Shown: one piece after another, positions 10,271 through 16,750 of the stretch
Layout: every line of letters starts with the position of its first letter
Numbering within the stretch: the first letter of the stretch is position 1
From: Streptococcus thermophilus
GTDB taxonomy: Bacteria > Actinomycetota > Actinomycetes > Mycobacteriales > Mycobacteriaceae
Direction of reading: 5' to 3'
Length of the DNA stretch: 26,133 bases
Assembly (NCBI GenBank): GCA_900618065.1
Contig: UYIL01000002.1
Span: forward strand, 1-26,133
Program-made: the position numbers and the translations under genes
Notes under the pieces: generated by a model
Database searches by the model: none
What the model saw: the letters and a program-made list of their open reading frames with translations, nothing else
What the model was told of the DNA's origin: nothing

Positions 10271-12298
10271 TTAGTCGCGCCAGTCGCGCTTGCCCCGGCC
10301 ACCGCCGCGGCCGCCGTTGCCGCCGCGTCCCCTGCCGCGGTCGCGGTCGTCGTCACGCTTGCGGTAGCCGCCGCGTCCACCACGGCCGCCCCTGTCACCA
10401 CGGTCGCGCGGCGGGGCGCCAGTGTCGCGCTGAATGTTGATCAGCTGGCCGGAGATGCGGGTGTCGGCGAGGCGGTCGAGCACGCCTTTATCCATGTCCT
10501 TCGGCAGTTCGACGAGGGTGAAGTCGCCGCCGATGGTGATGCGACCGAAGTCGCGGTTGGTCAGGCCGCCCTCATTCGCCAGCGCGCCGACGATGGCGCC
10601 TGGGCGAACGTTCTGTCGCTTGCCCACGTCGAGGCGGTAGGTGTCAAAGTTGGCGTCGTCGTTGTGGAACCGGCCCTTACCGCCGCGATCGCCACGGTCC
10701 CGGTCGCGCCCGCGGCCACCGCGCTCACGGTCGCGTCGGTCCTCACGGTCGAAGCGCTCGCGTTCGCGGCGGTCGCGCTTGTCCTTCGGGGGCTCCTTCA
10801 TCAGGAACTCGTCACCCTGCTGCTGTGCGGCAAGCGCGGCGGCGATATCCTCCATTGGGACGTCGTGGTCGACCGAGTAGCTGCGCACGAGTCCGCGGAA
10901 GAGCTCCATCTGGTCGTTCTCGAGCGACTCGGTAATGGAGTCGGCGAACTTGTTCATGCGGGAGACGTTGACCTCATCCACGGTGGGCAGGTCCATCTCC
11001 TCGATCTTCGCGCCGGTCACCTTCTCGATGGAGCGCAGCATGCGGCGCTCGCGCGGCGTGACAAACAGCAGCGCCTCACCAGTGCGGCCCGCGCGGCCCG
11101 TGCGGCCGATGCGGTGGACGTAGCTCTCGGTGTCGTTCGGGATGTCATAGTTGAGCACGTGGGAGATGCGCTCCACGTCCAGGCCGCGGGCGGCTACGTC
11201 GGTGGCGACGAGGATGTCCAAGCGCCCGTCGCGAAGCATGTCGACGGTGCGCTCGCGCTGCTGCTGAGCGATGTCGCCGTTGATCGCGGCCGCGGAGAAC
11301 CCGCGTGCGCGCAGCTTCTCTGCGATCTCCTCGGTCTCCTGCTTGGTGCGGACGAAGACGATCATCGCGTCGAACTCAGTCACCTCCAGCACGCGCGTGA
11401 TGGCGTCGAGCTTGTTACGGTGCGCGGTGAACAAGTATCGCTGGGTGATGTTGGTGTTCGTGCGGGTCTTCGCCTTGACCGTGACCTCTTCGGGGTCATT
11501 CAAGTAGTCGTGCGAGATGCGGCGGATCGCGTTCGGCATCGTCGCGGAGAACAGCGCGACCTGCTTGTCTGCAGGAGTGTCCTCCAGAATGCGCTCCACG
11601 TCTTCCTGGAAGCCCATGTTGAGCATCTCGTCAGCCTCATCCAGCACGAGGAAGCGCAGGTTGGAAATGTCCAGCGACCCCTTCTCCAGGTGGTCGATCA
11701 CGCGGCCCGGCGTGCCGACGATGATCTGCGCGCCCCTGCGCAGGCCCGACAACTGAATGCCATAAGCCTGGCCGCCGTAGATCGGCAGCACGGAGATGCC
11801 GCCAAGGTGGTCAGCGAAAGACTGGAACGAGTCAGACACCTGCAGCGCCAGCTCGCGCGTCGGCGCGAGGATAAGGGCCTGCGGATAGCGTGCCGACGTA
11901 TCGATGCGCGCCAAGATCGGCAGCGCGAACGCCGCCGTCTTACCGGTACCGGTCTGGGCCAGGCCAACAACGTCGCGGCCGTCCATCAACAGCGGGATCG
12001 TCTCAGCCTGGATCTGCGAGGGAGACTCAAAACCGACGCGCTTGATCGCGTCCAGCACGGGCGCAGGGAGCCCAAGGCCGTCGAAGCCCTCGGACTTGGT
12101 CTCGGAAGTCTCGGCGTTCTCGCCGTCCTGGTTGGTCACGGAGTTTTCAGCCGGAGTCTCGGCCGGAGCCTCAGCCGGAGCTTCGGTGTTCTCTTCAGTC
12201 TGGGTGTTGTTTGTTTCAGGCTGCGTATCAGCCTCTGTGCCGGCAACCTCGCCGGCGGTGTCGGCCTGGTCCTCGGCCGCGAAGTCATCTGTATTCAT
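10271..12298 (-). CDS. deaD: DEAD-box ATP-dependent RNA helicase (DeaD/CsdA type)
   Basis: This 675-aa intact protein unwinds RNA (ribosome assembly, mRNA turnover, cold adaptation in this family). An acidic, Ala/Glu/Thr/Pro-rich N-terminal extension (about 1-70) precedes the Q motif. Then come Walker A AQTGTGKT (114-121), PTREL, TPGR, DEAD (220-223), SAT (251-253), VATDVAARGLD (364-374) and HRIGRTGR (395-402). A DbpA/CsdA-type RNA-binding domain follows at about 550-630, then an Arg/Gly-rich tail of RGG-like repeats ending RDWRD. ATG 12298 (MNTDDF) is chosen over upstream TTG/GTG codons. No good Shine-Dalgarno is visible. The leader is conserved in a diverged partial copy at 20.85-21.05 kb. 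The symbol deaD is by type, not by strict orthology. Confidence 0.92.
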   Translation of the reverse strand: MNTDDFAAEDQADTAGEVAGTEADTQPETNNTQTEENTEAPAEAPAETPAENSVTNQDGENAETSETKSEGFDGLGLPAPVLDAIKRVGFESPSQIQAETIPLLMDGRDVVGLAQTGTGKTAAFALPILARIDTSARYPQALILAPTRELALQVSDSFQSFADHLGGISVLPIYGGQAYGIQLSGLRRGAQIIVGTPGRVIDHLEKGSLDISNLRFLVLDEADEMLNMGFQEDVERILEDTPADKQVALFSATMPNAIRRISHDYLNDPEEVTVKAKTRTNTNITQRYLFTAHRNKLDAITRVLEVTEFDAMIVFVRTKQETEEIAEKLRARGFSAAAINGDIAQQQRERTVDMLRDGRLDILVATDVAARGLDVERISHVLNYDIPNDTESYVHRIGRTGRAGRTGEALLFVTPRERRMLRSIEKVTGAKIEEMDLPTVDEVNVSRMNKFADSITESLENDQMELFRGLVRSYSVDHDVPMEDIAAALAAQQQGDEFLMKEPPKDKRDRRERERFDREDRRDRERGGRGRDRDRGDRGGKGRFHNDDANFDTYRLDVGKRQNVRPGAIVGALANEGGLTNRDFGRITIGGDFTLVELPKDMDKGVLDRLADTRISGQLINIQRDTGAPPRDRGDRGGRGGRGGYRKRDDDRDRGRGRGGNGGRGGGRGKRDWRD

Positions 12299-12348
12299 CA
12301 CTGCCAAAGCCTACGTGAACACGCGATCTATAGCTATTTGCTGCACTT
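12299..12348 (-). promoter_or_regulatory. Helicase leader/promoter with CGTG-NN-CACG palindrome
   Basis: About 48 nt upstream of the helicase ATG recur with only about five changes at 21005-21052, upstream of the relic copy. A palindrome CGTG-NN-CACG (12314-12323) is kept in both copies, with changes only in the central two bases. A TATAGAT stretch at about 12330 may be the -10 region. Conservation suggests a promoter or operator. Confidence 0.45.
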
Positions 12349-12409
12349 TTGGCGTGCTTTCCGTGCTCGAGCGCACCGCGTGCACAGTCCCCACCGACAA
12401 ACACGCGCG

Positions 12410-12415
12410 TAGCGT
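12410..12415 (+). promoter_or_regulatory. -10 box TAGCGT, leaderless start
   Basis: TAGCGT lies 6 nt before the ATG of the AhpD-like gene, and no Shine-Dalgarno is present. This spacing puts the transcription start at or next to the A of ATG. Confidence 0.4.
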
Positions 12416-12421
12416 GGTGTC

Positions 12422-12898
12422 ATGACCGACAGGAACAGAAAGCCCATCCCTAAAGTCGCCTACGCTCCCATGCTGGGCCTTGAAACTTACGTCCGGGCGA
12501 GGGTTGAGAAGGATTTCTCCCACCTTGTCCAGCTCCGCGCGTCTGCGCTCAATCAGTGTGTCTACTGCCTGGCTATGCACCGTCGTGACGCACGCAAAGA
12601 CGGGTGGTCCAAGGATAAGGTCTCCCAGGCTGAAGACTGGACGAACCACCGCGATGTTTTCACTGAGCCGGAACAGGCCGTCCTAGAACTGACCGACGCA
12701 GTGACGCAGATCCACGGTGAAGAGTCGGTGCCGGACGAGCTGTGGGACCGCGTTGAGACGCACCACGGCGAGAAGGGCGCGCGCAATCTCCTCATGGCGA
12801 TTGTCACTATCAACGCGTGGAACCGGATCGGCATCACCACTCGGCTGGATCCCCGTAGCCTCGCGAACGTGGATGCATTCGATCTCGGCGAGGAATAG
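12422..12898 (+). CDS. Carboxymuconolactone decarboxylase/AhpD-like family protein
   Basis: This 158-aa protein of the CMD/AhpD fold carries the redox motif CVYC (Cys46, Cys49) followed by His53, the C-x2-C-x3-H pattern of alkylhydroperoxidase-D-like enzymes. The context NQCVYCLAMH is typical. In this family the cysteine pair reduces peroxides, or in some members serves only structurally. The substrate here is unknown. The ATG at 12422 follows a -10 box by 6 nt, suggesting a leaderless mRNA. It is divergent from the helicase gene and ends 20 bp from the convergent LysE-type gene. Confidence 0.88.
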   Translation: MTDRNRKPIPKVAYAPMLGLETYVRARVEKDFSHLVQLRASALNQCVYCLAMHRRDARKDGWSKDKVSQAEDWTNHRDVFTEPEQAVLELTDAVTQIHGEESVPDELWDRVETHHGEKGARNLLMAIVTINAWNRIGITTRLDPRSLANVDAFDLGEE

Positions 12899-12918
12899 CT
12901 GCCGCCGGTAGTAGTGAA

Positions 12919-13578
12919 TCAGGCTTTCCGAGGACTGTTCAGGTTCACGGTGCCCTCGGAAAACATCCAGGTTCCTAGTCCGATGAAGATCGATCCGGTG
13001 ATCATGTCCACTGCGTGCCCGAAGCGTGACAAAAAACCGGCGAAAACGTCGACCAAGAGCGCGAACCCTGCAGACATGACAAAACCGACCACGAACAGCG
13101 TGACGAGAATGATGAACATCCATTCCCATCCCATGCCCGGTTTAACAAATTGAGCAAAAACCGCGCCAAAGAAGAGAACTGACTTCGGGTTGGACAAATT
13201 CGTAGCCAACCCCGCCACGAAGGCTCTCCGGGATACAGTTGACTGAGCAGCTCCGCTGCTAGGCAGATCAGTAGCTATTCCAGACCGCCACGCTTTGAAG
13301 CCGCTTCGCACTGCACTGAAGCCCATGTACAAGAGGTAGGCTCCACCCACTAACTGCAGTACCGAAAGCAGATGCGGTGCAGCTTGCATGAGGGCACTCA
13401 AACCCAGCAGAGAGGTGGCGATCCAGATCGCGTAACCCACCATGATTCCCGTGGCGCACGCGACACCAGCTGCACGTGATTTCACGCTAAACCGGATGAT
13501 CTGCACGACATCCGGACCGGGTACGGCGACAGCAGCAACGAAAACCCCCATCAGGGCTAGGAAATCTCCGGTTGTCAC
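12919..13578 (-). CDS. LysE/RhtB-family amino-acid exporter
   Basis: This 219-aa inner-membrane protein has about six hydrophobic segments. The family signature near the N-terminus reads VAVPGPDVVQIIRFSVKSR, followed by a glycine-containing segment ATGIMVGY. LATNLSNPKSVLFFGAVFAQF in the middle is also characteristic of RhtB/LysE translocators. The GTG start at 13578 has GAAGGAG 5 nt upstream. The substrate cannot be told from sequence; homoserine, threonine or other amino acids are the usual ones. It is monocistronic. Confidence 0.88.
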   Translation of the reverse strand: MTTGDFLALMGVFVAAVAVPGPDVVQIIRFSVKSRAAGVACATGIMVGYAIWIATSLLGLSALMQAAPHLLSVLQLVGGAYLLYMGFSAVRSGFKAWRSGIATDLPSSGAAQSTVSRRAFVAGLATNLSNPKSVLFFGAVFAQFVKPGMGWEWMFIILVTLFVVGFVMSAGFALLVDVFAGFLSRFGHAVDMITGSIFIGLGTWMFSEGTVNLNSPRKA

Positions 13579-13757
13579 AATTCTCCTTCGAAGTATGAGG
13601 CACGAATGGGAGCTGTCCTAATCTCGGATAGCGGAACGTCGCTCTGGCCCCGTGGGATGCGGTTTAACGGGAGGAGTTTAGTGCAAACGCAACACCCCAT
13701 GTGATGGAATGCACCACTTCGGCCCCTTAGCGGCCGCCATTCACTATCTTTAAAAGC
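13579..13757. other. Intergenic region with lipoprotein promoter
   Basis: This 179-bp stretch separates divergent lysE-like and lipoprotein genes. TATCTT at 13745-13750 stands 7 nt before the lipoprotein ATG and is a likely -10 box. Nothing else is recognised. Confidence 0.45.
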
Positions 13758-14246
13758 ATGAATTCACGCAGGTGGCCTTTAGGCGCTCTCATCATCGTTT
13801 CCACCGTGTCGCTCGCAGCGTGCTCCACCGAGGACACGAACGCAGCGCCGGAGACTGAGGAAGCCACCGTGACAAGTGTGGCCACCGAAACTGCCGGCGA
13901 GAGCGCAACCAGTCCCGCCGATGAGCGCCCCATCCCCGACGTGGTCCGCGAGGCGGTCGGCCCGATGTGTGGTGAGGCCACCCGCGACGGCGAGGCATAT
14001 GAGGCATATAACGTCATCGCCATCCAGGGCGGCGAACGGTGCGACGAAGCAATGCAGGCAGTCACTGAGTTCACCTCCGAAGACTCCGAGGCTGTTGAGG
14101 AGTCTGAGGACACCTGGCAGGTCGCCAACGACTGGCGCTGCGGCCGCGGCACTCGCCTCGAGGGCGAACCCGAAGATGCCGAGGAGTACACAGTGAACTG
14201 TTGGGACGCCGAAACCCGCGTGCTTCTATTGCCCAAGCCGGAGTAA
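13758..14246 (+). CDS. Lipoprotein, unknown function (paralog A)
   Basis: The 162-aa product has a lipoprotein signal peptide with lipobox LAAC (Cys22). A low-complexity Thr/Glu/Ala linker (about 23-58) leads to a compact C-terminal domain with four cysteines: in PMCGEA, GERCDEAM, WRCGRG and VNCWD. The same cysteine pattern recurs in the next gene, so the two are tandem paralogs, probably with two disulfides each. It would be anchored on the outer face of the membrane. ATG 13758 lies 7 nt after TATCTT, without a Shine-Dalgarno (leaderless). Function is not recognised. Confidence 0.83.
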   Translation: MNSRRWPLGALIIVSTVSLAACSTEDTNAAPETEEATVTSVATETAGESATSPADERPIPDVVREAVGPMCGEATRDGEAYEAYNVIAIQGGERCDEAMQAVTEFTSEDSEAVEESEDTWQVANDWRCGRGTRLEGEPEDAEEYTVNCWDAETRVLLLPKPE

Positions 14247-14250
14247 TCCC

Positions 14251-14802
14251 ATGACAGCTTCACGACGCATCACCGCACTCCTCACCGCCTCCACCCTGGC
14301 CCTCGCGGCATGCGGCAGCGAGGAGCCCATCAAGGAACCACCAATCGTTCAAAGCTCGGAGAGCAATTCGCTTGACGACGCCCCCACCTCCCCCTCCGAC
14401 ACCGCCACCAGCGAGGATCAACCCTCCCCGTCAGACGAGCCTTCCGAGGATGAGACCTCCACCGAAGAAGAACAAACTTCCGCTGCCGGGACGGTCTGCG
14501 GCGAGGTGATCAACGCGACCGGTGGCAAGCTGAGCGTCGTCGCTATGCAGGACGAGTTGACCTGCGAGGAAGCGATGGAGGTCTTCACCGACTACTTCTC
14601 TGACTCACCATCCGGCATGCCTCCGCAGGGTTCCGGTGCCATTTGGCACGCGCCCAATGGCTGGATTTGCGGAGCAAACGCCTACCTCATCCCGGGTGAC
14701 GAGAACACCAAGTTCAACCACTACCCCGCCTGCGGACCTAGCTATGAACACTCCGAGTTCGTCGCGGTCGAACCTGAGCGCGTTAGCGAGCTTCCGGTCT
14801 AA
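14251..14802 (+). CDS. Lipoprotein, unknown function (paralog B)
   Basis: The 183-aa product has lipobox LAAC (Cys21), then a long Ser/Thr/Pro/Glu/Asp-rich linker (about 25-83) and a C-terminal domain. That domain has four cysteines in TVCGEV, LTCEEAM, WICGAN and PACGPS, matching the order in the preceding gene. It starts 4 bp after that gene's stop. GGAG inside the preceding gene's end, 7 nt before the ATG, would serve for reinitiation. Probably cotranscribed and surface exposed. The linker is longer and the domain carries extra Gly/Pro between cysteines 2 and 3. Function is not recognised. Confidence 0.83.
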   Translation: MTASRRITALLTASTLALAACGSEEPIKEPPIVQSSESNSLDDAPTSPSDTATSEDQPSPSDEPSEDETSTEEEQTSAAGTVCGEVINATGGKLSVVAMQDELTCEEAMEVFTDYFSDSPSGMPPQGSGAIWHAPNGWICGANAYLIPGDENTKFNHYPACGPSYEHSEFVAVEPERVSELPV

Positions 14803-14817
14803 TCCGGCGCTGACCAG

Positions 14818-15351
14818 TTAGAGGCTAGTACCCCGCCTGTCTGAAGGCTGGCTCTTGCGCATGCCTGCAGCCATGAGGAGGATGATGCCGAGGACGAGCA
14901 GGAGTAAGCCCACGCAGGCTCCAGCCACCGCGATGACCAGCGGAATCAAATCCTTATAACCTGGGCTAGAAACAGACATCGCGCCAACTTTCACGTCGCT
15001 GTCGCAAGCAACGGTGTAGTTTCCCGCGCTGGTGGTTTCGAAGGCGTCGAAAGCCTCCCATGCGGTGTCGGCGTCCTCGAAAGTGAAGGTACCGTGGTGT
15101 TCCACGTTGGGGACGTTCTTCCCGTCAGGGCCGCTGATTGAGCACCGGTCGAACTTTTCGCCTTCCGGTTGGAAGATGATGTGCAGCTCGTCTGCTGCAA
15201 GGGTCACCGAACCGGAGCCGTCTTCGATCACGCCTACGGGCATTTCCAGGACTTCATTGACACCGGAGGCGGTGCTCATGACGCCGTAGATGGCCGACCC
15301 CACCATCACTAGGAGTCCAAGGGCTACCGCGATCACGCCACCTTTACCCAT
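14818..15351 (-). CDS. Two-TM membrane protein with Cys-paired extracellular domain (family copy 1)
   Basis: The 177-aa protein opens MGKGGVIAVALGLLVMVGSAIYGV (TM1). An exported domain with two cysteines follows, in CSISGPDGK and AGNYTVACDS, then TM2 (about 133-160) and a short basic tail. Two further copies of this architecture lie at 15397-15981 and 21204-21858. The G-x-Y-T-x-x-C motif recalls the second-cysteine strand of immunoglobulin-like folds (inference only). ATG 15351 is 7 nt after TACTCT, a leaderless arrangement. It lies 45 bp behind its paralog and ends 15 bp from the convergent lipoprotein gene. Confidence 0.8.
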   Translation of the reverse strand: MGKGGVIAVALGLLVMVGSAIYGVMSTASGVNEVLEMPVGVIEDGSGSVTLAADELHIIFQPEGEKFDRCSISGPDGKNVPNVEHHGTFTFEDADTAWEAFDAFETTSAGNYTVACDSDVKVGAMSVSSPGYKDLIPLVIAVAGACVGLLLLVLGIILLMAAGMRKSQPSDRRGTSL

Positions 15352-15396
15352 GGTCCAAAGAGTATCGAGCTCTCGTACTTACAGCAGCCCGTGTTC

Positions 15397-15981
15397 CTAC
15401 TGGGGCGGCCTATACCTCGGTGGTGGAGGCGGTTGAAACCCGTGCGGCGGCGAGCCATAGGTCTGGTACAGCTCGCGTTCCTTTCGCTTGTTCACCCCAG
15501 CGATAATCATCACCGCCGCCCCCGCGATCACGAAGGAGAATCCAGCGAAAAGCCCGACCATCAGGATCGACAAACCGAGCGCAAAAGATTCCATTCCTTT
15601 TAGATCTGCATCCGGAACAAGCATCACCTCACTGGGGCAATCGAACGTGTAGTTTCCTGCCTCCCCTGCGCGGAACCTGTCGAAACCTTCCCAGCTTTTG
15701 TCTCTGGACTGGACCCAATTGAGCCTTGTCGCCGGCAGATTCTCTACTGGCGATCCATCAGGTGCGGTCACACTGCACTTACCGCTGGGGGCGTTCGCCG
15801 GCTTGTAAATATGAAACTCTTCGCCTTTCTCCGCGGCGAGGGAATCTTTGGATTCGTACACGACGTAGGAGTCGCCGAACGCGTCTTTCGCTCCCTTGTC
15901 GATCATGATGCCCCCGATGACCGCGGAACCGATCATGGTCACCAACCCGATCAGCAGAACCACTACCCCAGCTTTTTGCAT
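15397..15981 (-). CDS. Two-TM membrane protein with Cys-paired extracellular domain (family copy 2)
   Basis: The 194-aa paralog of the next gene opens MQKAGVVVLLIGLVTMIGSAVIGGIM (TM1). An extracellular domain has cysteines in GKCSVTAPDG and AGNYTFDCPS, followed by TM2 (about 132-160). The cytoplasmic tail ends in a proline-rich run (HGFQPPPPPRYRPPQ), whereas copy 1 has a short tail. The start at ATG 15981 is supported by AAAGG about 9 nt upstream. Function is not recognised; sensing or cell-envelope roles are possible. Confidence 0.8.
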   Translation of the reverse strand: MQKAGVVVLLIGLVTMIGSAVIGGIMIDKGAKDAFGDSYVVYESKDSLAAEKGEEFHIYKPANAPSGKCSVTAPDGSPVENLPATRLNWVQSRDKSWEGFDRFRAGEAGNYTFDCPSEVMLVPDADLKGMESFALGLSILMVGLFAGFSFVIAGAAVMIIAGVNKRKERELYQTYGSPPHGFQPPPPPRYRPPQ

Positions 15982-16061
15982 GATGCTCGCCTTTCGTCTG
16001 CCTTAAATGTATCCACTGTTAACTCATGATTGCTTCCCCAGACGTGTGCTCCGTCAACCAT

Positions 16062-16067
16062 TACGAT
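16062..16067 (+). promoter_or_regulatory. -10 box TACGAT, leaderless start of mutT
   Basis: TACGAT lies 6 nt before ATG 16074, with no Shine-Dalgarno. This supports that ATG over the in-frame ATG at 16026. Confidence 0.4.
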
Positions 16068-16073
16068 GAATCC

Positions 16074-16466
16074 ATGGCCGCAACCAAGCCCGCAATTGAT
16101 GTCACCGGTGCCGTGATCATTCGCGACGGCGCCGTTTTCGCCGCCCGGCGCGGTCCCGGAAAAGCGCTTCCCGGCAAGTGGGAGTTCCCCGGCGGCAAAA
16201 TCGAGCCCGGTGAGACCCCCAAAGAATCCCTCGCGCGCGAGCTCAAAGAAGAGTTGCTTATCGACGCCACCGTCGGCCCCCACATCACCACCACCGAGCA
16301 CACATACGACTTCGGCACAATCCGCTTATCGACGTTCCGCTGCACCCTCACCAGCGGCCAAGAACCCACCCTGACTGAGCACGCCGACTCCCGCTGGGTG
16401 CCCGTTGACGAACTCGACTCCCGTGACTGGGCGCAGGCCGTTCTTCCTGCGACGAAGTACCCCTGA
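16074..16466 (+). CDS. mutT: MutT-type NUDIX hydrolase
   Basis: The 130-aa NUDIX hydrolase is of the length of MutT/CTP-pyrophosphohydrolase proteins that clean oxidised nucleotides such as 8-oxo-dGTP. The Nudix box reads GGKIEPGETPKESLARELKEELLI, 24 residues shown here only as landmarks: GGKIEPGE, REL and KEEL. The metal-binding REL-x-EE core is complete. The glycine that usually follows (EExG) is replaced by leucine. The start at 16074 (MAATKPAIDV) fits the family and follows a -10 box. It is divergent from the two-TM gene pair and is the last high-GC gene before the AT-richer island. Confidence 0.86.
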   Translation: MAATKPAIDVTGAVIIRDGAVFAARRGPGKALPGKWEFPGGKIEPGETPKESLARELKEELLIDATVGPHITTTEHTYDFGTIRLSTFRCTLTSGQEPTLTEHADSRWVPVDELDSRDWAQAVLPATKYP

Positions 16467-16750
16467 ATAAAACTCAACAGACCATTCTCGATGCAAAGAC
16501 AAAGAAAGGTTTAGAGCTTTGTATCGTTTTTACAGCCGGAGAATATTGTTCTACCCCAGAAGCAGAAACACTAACCGTCCCAAAGGAGCACAACCCTCGT
16601 GGCCGCTCCTAGATTCCAGATCGGGGAAGCTATCCCGCCTGATCTTGACAAGCTCCCCAATAATCGACGGCGCAAAACCGCATTGCAACAGACCTGAAGG
16701 AAGAACTGATTCAGTTTTCGGTTCGTCTCCTTCTACGGTAAATTACAAGT
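16467..16750 (+). other. Left edge of AT-richer island, MTase promoter region
   Basis: This 284-bp gap follows mutT, where base composition changes from GC-rich to about balanced. It holds a possible tiny gene (16599-16697) and, at its end, TAAATT (16739-16744) 6 nt before the methyltransferase ATG. That is a likely leaderless -10 box. No integrase or tRNA is seen. Confidence 0.45.
16599..16697 (+). CDS. Candidate 32-aa small ORF
   Basis: GTG 16599 is preceded by AAAGGAG (16582-16588), a strong ribosome binding site, although the 10-nt gap is a little long. The frame encodes a basic peptide starting MAAPRFQIGEAIPPDLDKL and ending in an Arg/Lys-rich stretch. It has no recognised domain. It could be a real small protein upstream of the methyltransferase or chance; longer ORFs in other frames here look spurious. 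Confidence 0.3.
   Translation: MAAPRFQIGEAIPPDLDKLPNNRRRKTALQQT

Noticed and set aside
10253..12412. 719-codon open frame on the plus strand opposite the DEAD-box helicase
   Set aside because: It is antisense to a full-length helicase with every family motif, is rich in Val/Ala/Arg/Asp as expected from high-GC shadow frames, and matches no fold.
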